From NCBI RefSeq assembly GCF_029227915.1, contig NC_079881.1, positions 15,721,501-15,785,500 of the forward strand: a stretch of 64,000 nt of DNA, in the 5' to 3' direction. Every line of letters starts with the position of its first letter. Positions within the stretch are counted from its first letter, which is position 1. Shown in pieces: positions 14,801 through 24,600 of the stretch. The position numbers were made by a program, and so were the translations under genes. The notes beneath the pieces are model-generated. The model was not told the DNA's origin. It made no database searches and saw only the letters and a program-made list of their open reading frames with translations. This DNA is from Hydractinia symbiolongicarpus (taxonomy: Eukaryota; Cnidaria; Hydrozoa; Anthoathecata; Hydractiniidae).

Positions 14801-17800
14801 TATATAAATTTAAGGGACGTCTGATTTAGGCGTCCTCAATAGAGAGACATGCCAACTGCTTTCTTAGGATATTTTCAGTTTTGTTATGAGAAAACACGTA
14901 CACAGAAGGATAAATAAATACATATTTTGATCCATGCATTCTTGTAGGTTTATGTGGGTTCAGGCCGTATTTCTTCGAGAAATTTTTTATAGGATTTCTT
15001 AAGCAACTTCTGTTGAAATTTTTCGTTCAAACTATCACAAAAAAGACTAGTGAGGGAGGGGGGGGGGGGAATCATAATATATATTGAAGCAAATTAAGTT
15101 TATATATGTTAGATCATAACTTGTTATTTTTAAGTCACAATTATACCATTATAATGTGGTGGTGAAAGAAGGTGGAGTCGTTTAGATCTTGATGGATCAT
15201 AGTAGTAGATAATTAACCCAATGTAGTTGTGAATAGTAATTTTCTTTCCATGAATATTGTATTCTTTAAAATATTAAACACAAAAAAAATTTGCTTTCAT
15301 TTGAAAAAAAATATGAACTAAATAATTAATATATGTAAAAATTAGTTGAATAAAAAAGGGTTTTCAAATTCTTCAATGAAACTTTTTCTCCATACATGAT
15401 TTTTTCCTACAAATTTTTGCATGTTTAAAACTCAAGGTAGGAGGCTTGTGTGTACATTTGTTTCTTATTTTATTCTTTTCTGTTTCCTTTCTTTTTTTTT
15501 ATCTTTTTTTATGACTTGTGGAGATTGTTTTGTGTTTTGTTAAAAACATTTTTGTTACAAAAACCATCTATGTAGTGTGTGAATGACGACATATTTAATA
15601 ACTTTAAATTTTCTTGTTGCTGAGGTTAAGACAAAATTGATTGAATTAGCTATGTTGGCTAGCTAAGCTATGTTGGTTATATCATTGGTATATAAGTTTT
15701 TTTTTCAGTGAATATGTGCCAAGTTTTTTTATATGTCACTTAGCTAATATTTTTACAAGTATTAAGCAAATTGCGATGTTACACATTGGGCGCCATTTTG
15801 AATTTAGAACTTTTATTACATGTGTCTAATTAGACTAGCATTTTTTTTTTACTCTCTAATAATTTAAGTACTCAAAAAAAAGACTTTAAAATCCAGACCC
15901 TTTACTATAGTTTTTCTATAGCACATTACATGTAAAATACTTCTTTGGTGTTTTTACTTGAAACAAGTGTAAACATGTATTCCCAGCTGCACGTGTGTTT
16001 GTTTTTAACAGTGAAGTGTGTGCTATTGTTGGTTGGAATTGGTTAGGCGAGACAATTAGATAAAGTCTCGTTTATTCGAAACATTTAAACTTGATGGTTT
16101 TAATTTGGTACAGAAAGTTTTTGATTCAATGTCGTTTTGGATGTTTTCGAAAAGGTTTTAAATCCATGAAAACTGTTTCCTTACATAAAAAAGTGTATAC
16201 AAAATATGTGAAACTATTCAAAAATTTCAATATTTTATATTTAATGAATATTTTTTTAAACAAAATATAATGCTTTGCAAGAAACAACCCATCACGATAG
16301 CCACAGCGAGTTTTCTGTGGCGAGTTTTTTACGGCGAGTTTTCTGAGCTTTTTTTGAAATAGTCGCATGTGTAAATATTGTATAATTAGCTAGTTTTTTC
16401 ATCTGGTTTAAATCAATTTTGATTGTGCTCCGCCATAGCTATTTAATCAAGCAAGCGTTAAGAGAAATCCATAGAAAGACTTTTTAATTATTAACAATTT
16501 CTATTTAAGAATCAATGCACTCGAGGAACAGTTGATTGATCAAAAAGCGACTTCATTACAAGTTGTTGAAGGGGAAAGTCAAAAATATCGAAAAGAATTG
16601 GTAAGTCGCTGTGGTTGCAGTGTTGTAATATTTGTGACAAGAAACACCAAGAATGTTTTTAAAGCAAAAGAAGAAAGTTTTACAGTGAAATTTGTTACTT
16701 CTTTACATAGTCATTTTAATCAATTGGTTCAATCGAAATTATGTCTTAAAATAATCTTTGTTGTCTTTTTGTTTAGTTAAAAATGCTTATCAAGGAACAG
16801 TTGACAATGTCTCTAGTCTGACATTATGTTTCTCATAGGTCTGTTTCTTGTGAAAAATACTTATGTATAGGGGTACACTTTTTTGTATGAGCGACTGAGT
16901 TGCTAAGAATTGAGGCTAAGAATTGAGGCTAAGAATTGAGGCTGAGATTTGAGGCTAAAACTAAGCAACTGGCTTCGCGGAAATTTTGAAAGGTCAAACA
17001 ACTGAGGTCTCTAGATATTTTAACAAGCAATCTTTAAAGCAGAAAGCTGAAATTTTTTGATATTGAGACTTTAAGAAGAAATGGATTGCTTATAAAAAAT
17101 TGATTGAGCATTTTCAATGATGGCTCTTCCCCAAGGGTGTTTTCATTAAAACAACCAGTCAACGTGTCAGTTGTATTATGTGATCTTAATAATAACAATT
17201 ATTATTAATATAAAATACAACTAAAGTGAGTCTATGAGTTTTTTTTGTTTTTTGTGTAGCAAAAACTTCAACGTGAAAACGAAAACCACATCGACAAACT
17301 ACAAATGAAGTATGTTTATATTTTGTTCTGTGTCCTTAATCACTCTTTAATTACCCGGTAATTAAAATGTCTTTTATAAGTATTGGTGACGTCATCCCGT
17401 TAATGAGGACACAATGCAGTCGTTCGGCTCACTTTTGATTAAGTAAATTTAAATTGATTGTTGTTTTGTTTCGTAAGAAAATAATGCTTTATAAACAGGC
17501 TGCATGAAGCAGAATTGGAAATACAAAACTTGAAGACGGTCGAGCCGATGCTGAGAAAAGAGATTGAAAGCTCTCTGGAGGTAAACATTCAACTTGTTAG
17601 TGAGCTTTGGTCATAACAAAAAATATAACATTAGGTTATTTGTTTTGTTGTGTTTGTTTGTTTGTTTGTTTTCGTGGATGATATTCTTTCTGATTTTGAC
17701 GGCTTCGGCCTCTTTTCAAAAATGTTTTTTCAGAGCGCTCTGTCAATACCAAAGTTTTCATAAATTCATGACGTCAACATATCCTGCAAAATACTAAATA

Positions 17801-19623
17801 CCAGTCACTCTTTTAGCAGTACAAGTTAAATTAACAGAGTTTTTGTTTTACCTCTTAGCGCACAGAGGCTGATTATATTTTTTATTTTTTTCTTCATTTC
17901 TTTATTTAATGTTGGTTTTACATAGTAAGTAATATATACTAATTTACACCAACTAAAGCAAAAAAAAACACAAGATGTGTAACAAACATTAAAAATACGA
18001 GGCAAAAATTGCTGAGACATAAAACTTACATGCTTCTAAAAGGTTAAGTGAGGTGAGTTTCTTTTTGAAACTCTAGACGGACTGAGAAACCTTAACTTTG
18101 TCAGGCAAAGAGTTCCATAACAAACAACATATGCATTGGATGTTCATAATTTCAAATCTATATTAAACTAGGTTCTTATTAATAAAATCTTTTCTGTAGA
18201 ATTGTGTCTGTAGAATTTCTACCGTAATAACTTAATTCAGGCGCACATTAAATGGTTTTTATATACTTAAAAGCTTAATTAAAAGAGGCAGTTTAAGAAG
18301 CAGTCTTCAAAATGTTACAAACATTCAGATGAACTAAAGAAGGGAAAAGGATGTTGTCTGCAGAACTTTTTCAATACATACTTGTGTACCCGTGCTATAA
18401 CTAACGCCCCCTCAAAGATACGCCTTGATAATATTTGAAAAATATGATAAAAGTCTTTCTTGATTTTTAACTAACTTCATATATTTTTAGGAAAGAAGAG
18501 AAGCTCAACGAAAAGTTGAAGAATTACAAACTGAAATAATTGAGAAAGAAAAAGAAATTGAACAGTTGAAATATAAACTTAAAGCAAGAAATGATGATTT
18601 GGAGCGCGAGCGGAATGACAGGGCGGACGAAGTGAGTTTGCTAACGCAAGAAATAGAGAACATGAAGTACATGAAGAACGCCGCCCTCAATCAATTCGAC
18701 GAACGCAACGATTTGATGAAACAGCTGGAATTACTGAAGCGAGTATGTTTTTAATGAATGATTGGATAATTTGATTGAAGTTTAAGCTTTAGACTATATA
18801 TCCATCTTTGATACTATTCATTCATTCTTTCGTTCACTTTTCCCTCTTCTGTGTTAGACCTAAATTTATTTATTTATTCATTCATTTTTCCCTTTTTTAT
18901 ACTAACTTGTTTAATGGCTTTGTTTTCAGTCGTTAAAAAAAACGTTTTTCTTATTTCAGGAAAATGACGTGCTAAAGGCATCAAAAGATGATCTTAAAAA
19001 TGAGTTAGTCCAACAAGCGTCCATGATGGATTTACAAGTATGTTTACTTATATGTATTTAAGTCCAATGAAGCCTCGACTTTCGAGCAGCTCATTAAAAA
19101 CACAGCTAATTTAAAGATCCTATTTTATGAACAAAAAAGGCGAAGTAGGTTCTTTTTCTCCACCTCTAACTTCCCAAATAACTATAATTATAACTAACAA
19201 TAACAGCAACTGTTACGTAACCTGATCCACTCGAGATTTAAATTTCATTTAAAGTTACTAATGCACTATCAACCGACGTGTGGGCGGGAGTTACAGTAAT
19301 TCTATGGATATCTCTTGTGGGGAGTGCGACCATACATTACATATATGAAAGCTTTGTAAATCCAACCACGTTGTTAAGTTGTTCTAAAAAAACCTTGTTC
19401 TTTCTTTCAAAAAAACCTTGTGGTCTTTCTTTCATAAAAATGCTTGTTGACTTGCTTTTTGTAGAAGGAGCATACTTTAGCTGACGAGTTAGCGCATGCG
19501 GACAAAAGCGACGTATTAGATGCATTGCGCGCCGAAGAGACAGAAAACCATCGTCTTAGACAATATGTCGACCAGTTGTTGATATTAATTATGCAGAGTA
19601 ACCCACTACTGTTGGAAAAATGA
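2829..19623 (+). CDS. RAB11FIP3/4-like: Rab11 family-interacting protein 3/4-like (EF-hand, coiled coil, Rab11-binding domain)
   Basis: Twelve exons join in frame to 588 residues: 2829-3014, 10653-10746, 11884-12038, 12327-12673, 13357-13525, 13934-14037, 16510-16600, 17260-17309, 17499-17580, 18491-18742, 18960-19037, 19465-19623, all with GT-AG introns. Two EF-hand loops are visible: DYNGDGYVKIQD (residues 37-48) and DTNGKGRICFDE (72-83). A polar, probably disordered linker follows (about 95-315), then a long heptad-rich coiled coil. The C-terminus YVDQLLILIMQSNPLLLE matches the FIP Rab11-binding helix. Class II FIPs are dimeric Rab11/Arf effectors that bring recycling endosomes to the centrosome and cleavage furrow; animal FIP3/4 proteins have the same order and similar length. 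The ATG is the first after an in-frame stop. Every exon phase fits. Intron 1 (7.6 kb) is swollen by a LINE. The FIP3-versus-FIP4 split is probably vertebrate-specific. Confidence 0.88.
3015..4440 (+). other. Intron 1 of the Rab11-FIP-like gene, part before the LINE
   Basis: AT-rich non-coding sequence with homopolymer runs. The GTTAGT donor is at 3015. No gene or structured repeat is recognised here. Confidence 0.6.
4575..5736 (+). pseudogene. LINE ORF1 (coiled-coil RNA-binding type), broken and split by a SINE
   Basis: The first part (from 4575) is a basic and acidic low-complexity N-terminus. The second (about 4805 on) has a heptad region, then a NNLEISGI motif and an IIRFTNQRKFEDCL segment, the RRM-like part of L1/CR1-type ORF1 proteins, ending near a CRKMYKNN motif. 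A frame slip separates the halves near 4780 and another lies in a T-run near 5305. After the SINE at 5335-5610 the reading continues as MVKICVNENENPITLFHKN and ends at 5736. It lies in the same orientation as and about 700 bases upstream of the ORF2 remains, as in a two-ORF LINE. ORF1 proteins coat LINE RNA. The copy cannot be functional. Confidence 0.65.
5335..5610 (-). mobile_element. tRNA-derived SINE inserted in LINE ORF1
   Basis: On the minus strand the element begins with a tRNA-like head: an A-box-like stretch (5585-5603) and a B box (complement of 5548-5558, reading GGTTCGATTCC). A unique body follows and a tail of ATCT repeats ends near 5335. A seven-base direct repeat AATGGTA at 5328-5334 and 5611-5617 fits a target-site duplication. 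Related body sequence recurs at 49.1, 50.0 and 50.9 kb. Confidence 0.75.
5950..6010. repeat. GCTA-type microsatellite
   Basis: Repeated CTAG/GCTA tetranucleotides between about 5955 and 5998, between the two LINE ORFs. Confidence 0.7.
6300..9337 (+). pseudogene. LINE ORF2 (endonuclease plus reverse transcriptase), jockey/CR1-like, decayed
   Basis: An apurinic-type endonuclease start is seen at about 6450-6555 (FFHLNTASL, then HNFDIIALT), followed by a stop-ridden stretch to 7460. The reverse transcriptase runs in pieces: 7468-8244 has NYRPISLLSNVEKIFEKII, QFGLRKSFSTSHAL and a DLEKAFDTVDH palm motif; 8326-9087 has the primer-grip region and HHFDDDTNLLH, where the usual A of the FADD box is D. 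The C-terminal thumb region contains KYLGILLDSDLSW, and the frame shifts again near 9070 before ending at 9337. A 15-base G-run near 6640 marks one break. Order and motifs place it with jockey/CR1-like non-LTR elements, but the clade is not certain. Confidence 0.8.
9825..9882. repeat. ATTC microsatellite
   Basis: About 13 units of ATTC/ATTT, in intron 1 of the Rab11-FIP-like gene. Confidence 0.9.
9883..10652 (+). other. End of intron 1
   Basis: AT-rich intronic sequence ending in a clear polypyrimidine tract and acceptor (TTCTTCTTTCAG) at 10641-10652. No other feature is seen. Confidence 0.6.
12885..13125. repeat. Minisatellite, unit about 46-48 bases, about five copies
   Basis: Units of the type CTGACAAATATTCCCTTAAT plus TCTATAGTCACAGAATATTT recur about five times with a few substitutions each. 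It lies in the intron between exons 4 and 5 of the Rab11-FIP-like gene. Confidence 0.9.
14038..16509 (+). other. Long intron of the Rab11-FIP-like gene
   Basis: About 2.5 kb of AT-rich non-coding sequence between exons 6 and 7 with a poly-G run at 15057-15069. No gene or bounded element is recognised. Confidence 0.55.
16905..16960. repeat. Short tandem repeat, GCTAAGAATTGAG unit
   Basis: Three to four 14-base units of CTAAGAATTGAGG, degenerating at the right, in an intron. Confidence 0.85.
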
Positions 19624-19703
19624 TACTTGGCATGATGACGTTACGACGACGATGTCGGATAAAAATGCATGACACAAACATCGTGAAGAAAAACTAGCTA
19701 GTA

Positions 19704-19709
19704 AATAAA
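19704..19709 (+). promoter_or_regulatory. Polyadenylation signal AATAAA
   Basis: A canonical AATAAA lies 81 bases after the stop codon of the Rab11-FIP-like gene. Confidence 0.6.
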
Positions 19710-21635
19710 GTTAAATACAATAAGTTAACGTAACTGATATAGTTGGTAATGAGAGCAACTCGCGGAAAGGTGGCGAAGAACGTGTGAAAAAGTACATACA
19801 CTGCAGCTATGATCATCATGTAGGGTCCGTTGTCGTGGCAGCCATTGATTGGTGAATGCGTTAAGTTTGTTCGCTCGCGCCCGCGCGCGTTTGGTACCGT
19901 TGTTTGTTGGCTTACTGCAGCAAATATTTTTATACTGTAACAAAAATGACGATAATGATCAAATTAATAATTCGAAGATAATGAAATAAATTGTTTTTTT
20001 AATTATTTATGCACATGATTTTTATTTTGACATTTAATTCCTTTTTTTAAAAAAATAGATTTGTAAAGGTTTTTAATTTTATTCTAGTTTTTCAAATCTG
20101 TTTCGACGATAATTGTTTATTGTAATTAATTTATTGTAAATATTCAAAAATGATTTTTAAAGGCCAGTTTCCATTAAATGTTTTTTTCGTGCGCGAGAAA
20201 ATGGAAGAATAATGTGACCTCGTTTCAGCTCGAGCAAAAGGTGCCTGGGCGTGTTGTGCTGCATGAAAATTAGCCAAATGGAAATAGGCCTTAAAGAACA
20301 CATAAAATGCTTTTTGTAGCACAATTTAGCTCGACTTGTTAAGGTCCTGGACATTTCTTGCTGTGTCGAACCGGAATTCCATCAAATGGAAGCCTTCTTA
20401 AGTAGTAGCCATTAATCTTTTTGACAGCACTTGAAGTAATGATCCGCTTTGTCAATTTTTGTGATTTGTATTCAGCTTTTTTATGCATCAGCCAAACATT
20501 TGTTACCACCCCCCCTCCCTCTTTTTTTTCTTAGATTTTTTAAAACATTGTGGCACGTATCACATGATTCTTTACTTTGTATATTTGTTTGTCTCTGTTT
20601 TAAAAGACAAACAAATTAACAACCTCACCTTGATATCTTAGCATGAAACAATTTTTGCACCTTGATTCTTTAATTTTTGATCTTCTAGCGAGGCTAACGA
20701 AAAACAGAAAGGTTTTTTTATAATCTTAACTCTCTTTATAACTACGAAGCAAACCTCTTACATTACTGTGAGTTGACAACTGGTTGAATTATACAGTTTG
20801 TGTTTAGTTTGAGCACTTAATGTGAATTATTTTTTAACACGATGGAGATTATATATATAGGTGTGAACGTCACATAGTAATTTAATACATCTAGTTGGGT
20901 AACATTTTTATCGTGTTCTTTCTCTCCTCTTACTTATTAGTAACAATTACACCTGCATATAGGTAGTACTAACACAGTCCTGTATATAGGGGAAATTATT
21001 AGTAATATTAACGGTGTAAAGTTATGGTTTCAAGTTGAAAATAACTCTTTGTATCTGATATCCATTACTAGGTTCTTCTTATGTTTGAACTGTAACACGG
21101 CTTTATGATTCCATACCATGGCATTAAAAGGTGCTGGTTATGTAACATAATGCTTGTAGGAGCCGCTTAAAAATGTGTTTTTATAATCCGATCTGGAATA
21201 ACACAAACGCCCTCTTGTAGCTATGTACAGGTAGTTTTCTTTTGTTGTATGTTATGTGGCAAAAAAAATAATTTTCGTGTTAACATTACATGGCATTCAT
21301 ACCTGCCATGTTTGTTAGCATATAGTGTCATGTACTAACTGCATGAAATATAGGTATATCAGAAAAGTGAGTATTGCAAAATATTTTGTGATTTAAAAAG
21401 CATTATTAGAAGTAAAATAATTGTAAGTACCTTGATATATCTTTACAAACAGATGTTTATTTGCTTTCCTAAGAACTAGTTTACGGATAGAACGAAATCT
21501 TCGAGAATTCAGGACAATGTCAAGATTACTTTTTGACAAAAAAAATTTGATTGTTAATTTTTAAAACGAAAGACGTCTTTGTGAACGCCTCAGTTTACTT
21601 TATCCGTTTTCTCATCGTTTAGACTGCTAGAAAAC
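19710..21635. other. Intergenic region between the Rab11-FIP-like and TEDC2-like genes
   Basis: Non-coding. A possible small inverted-repeat element lies at about 20158-20400: the left end GGCCAGTTTCCATTAAAT is roughly matched by the reverse complement of the right end near 20380-20398. The 5'UTR and promoter of the TEDC2-like gene must lie at the right end, but no motif is clear. Confidence 0.45.
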
Positions 21636-24600
21636 ATGACCGCTACTATTCAAAGATACTTACTTCAATATTATGCCGAAATTAAGAGGGAGAAAAATGT
21701 GATAGATTTAAATTGTCGAGAAATACAGTTGGCTATTACAAGATTAGAAAACAAGTTTGTTTATTTTTCTTTCTTCGTTATTTTTGTTTGTTTTGCTCTT
21801 TGTTTCTTCGCTTGCATTTACAAATTTTTCTACAAAGCCAGAAAATTTACTCATCCTCGCAATAGTTGTTCAAAAAGTCAGTAATCTAATGTTATGAGTT
21901 GTAAGCATAAGAATGGATACATTTCTCGGTGCATCGAAAAATCAATTTACACTTGCACTCTTGTTGGCAATTACATTGCTAGATATTTATCACCTATGAC
22001 TGAGAAACGTCAAATTATCTTAACAGTCTGAAAATTTGAGAGTAATCTCTCTGTCTAGTTCTTTTCACGTTGACTCGTTATGGTGTTTTACCACGAACAT
22101 AAAAACACCTCTATTTTTGCGGGTCACATGAAATGCTTCAAAAAATTGTAAAACGTATTTTTGACGAAACTTTTGATTTTAGACTTCTGAAAGATGATCT
22201 GTTAAGGATGGAGAAAGAGGAGTTGGAAAAGCAAGGTACGAGAATTTGAATTCAAATAATCTAGTGAAAGAAGATCTGTACGCTACATCTTGGTGCTGGT
22301 AAAAAAATGTGGTTTCTGATTTGTCCAATGCATGATGGAACTTGTTGATGCATTGCAGTGCTCACCAGGAAGTGTTCGCTTTCTGATATTTTTATACTCG
22401 ACTTAATAATAACATCCAAAAAGAAGTATTTCCTTCTTTTACTACATCCATTTTACTACATAACCCTTTTTTAAACATTTAGTCTTTCACATTCCACCAA
22501 CATTTGATCCTTGATGGTTTTCTGTATAGGCGGTTTTTCGCAGTATTCATCAGGATCATTAGTTGGCACTTCACTTCTGTTTCAAAAATAATATTGCGGT
22601 GTTTTAATTTGTCTTTAATTAATTGGTTTGAAACAAACCTGAGCAAAACTTTCGAAAAATTTGACGATTTTCGTAACTGTGTGTTATTCACAAATTGGAT
22701 GTACTCCCTGATTCTTCTATGGTCAACTATAAGGACTAGTTAATAATACACACAAACCCATATTACGACCCTAGTAACCAAGCTTTATTGTTAATGACAT
22801 GTATATGCACTATTTTTAAATGTGAATAAAACCAGCCGTTTCGGCAGAGAGTTCTGGAATATGAAGCGATACCCGCACCCTATGTAATACCCGATACCCT
22901 GACACCGAGACCCAATACCCTGATACCGATACCCGAGACCCCATACCCTGATTTTTTTTATTTCTTGATTTTTTTCGGCGATGATTTATTTTAATGAAAA
23001 TCCTAATTTTTTCTCATTATTTGCTTGTTTTTTTTAACGTAACATATCAGAGATGATATGGTGGTTTATTCGAAAAAAGGCGCACGTTCGATAAATGAAT
23101 AATTAATGAGAACGTCCAGATTAACCCTATTCCAACTGGGCTTTTAAGGGCTCTGAATCCCTGGGGGGGGGACCATTTGGTTCCCCCTATGTATCTTTTA
23201 ATTAGGAAAAGGTATTTACTTCATATTTGGTAGGGAGTTAGTATTTAATGAGTAAAGTTTATTTCAGAAAAAAAATTCATGATGACGTTATTTTTTAGGT
23301 GACGTCATCAAAACTCCCCAATTTAGTCTCTTAGACGTAAAGAGAGTACGAAATCAGTTTTATTAGTTGCAACATCAATTTTTATTTTTTTGTTATTTTT
23401 TGTTCAAATAATTCAAAAATAACTTTTTAGGTAAAGTCAATATATTATGACGTCATTGTCATCGACGTTTCCCTTTAGAGCACATCACTATAATTAAAAA
23501 AGTATCAAAGGTTTTGATTTAATTTTTTTTTTCACTAAGAGTAAAGACTAAGTAGATATTTGTAATCCCTGTAAAATTTGCAAAAAAATGATATATAACA
23601 CTACATAGTTTAATTTTATATCAATTTTCAATTTTTAACGGATGACAATAGATTAAAATGATTAATTGACATATTTTTGTATTTTCTATATTTTATAACA
23701 ATAGTAAATATTTTGAAATAAAGTTATTTTGGCCAAATTGAAAATATCTCATTTTTTTTGGATTTTGACAACGTCAATAGAATGAACGAATGAGTGAGCA
23801 TATATATTTCCAAAAAAATTTGATTGGGGGGACCATGTTTCAACTACTTCACAGTAGTTGAAACAGTAGTAACATCTTCAATACTACTATCATCAACGCA
23901 ACCTATTTCACCTTCAACAACAGTGGATAAAACCAGCACCACCTGTGCCAACAGATAACGGTTATGTCTTGTTCCTTCTCAACTACACCCACAAAAATGT
24001 ATCAACTTGCTTTGGTAGTGGAGGAAAATTTTAGTCATACAAAATTTAACCGTGGTTTCGAAAACCAAAAGGAGTTATTTCGACCATACATCGAAAAAAT
24101 AAACATTTTCTAATGAATTTAAAAATGTTTAAGCAGACAATAATTTTTTTGATGTTAGTTTCATTGTAGTTCCTGGCAATATAAAACCATTGTTGCGCCA
24201 GCAGCATATTTGCATATTACGTGCAACAAATATTCCCGTATAACGAAGAAAAATACATATCAAAATGTGTTCGTATTGTTCGTATCGCTCATATTCAAAT
24301 AAAGAATAAAAAAAAATGATAAAAAAAAAAATATCAGGGTATTGGGTATCGGATCTTGGGTATCGAGCATCGGTCTCAGGGTATCGGGTATCGGGTCTCA
24401 CTTTTCCCATATGCCGGAAGTTCTACGGCGTATTACTGATTTATATCAAATCATCCATGGGAGAGTACTTTTTTACTTCTCCAATTGTGCAGAAAAATGC
24501 TTACGTTATTATGTTATTTTTAACTAAAAAAATGAGTTCAAGTTTGTAAACACCGCATTTTTGAAAACTAGATGAAACGTAAAAATCAATAAAAACAACT

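Noticed and set aside
22504-22743. ORF of 79 codons in TEDC2-like intron 2
   Set aside because: Hydrophobic random composition, no splice signals compatible with the gene, no motif.
24129-24410. Minus-strand ORF of 93 codons with repeated RYP/YPD words
   Set aside because: The repetitive protein is a by-product of the GGGTATCGG repeats at the element end.
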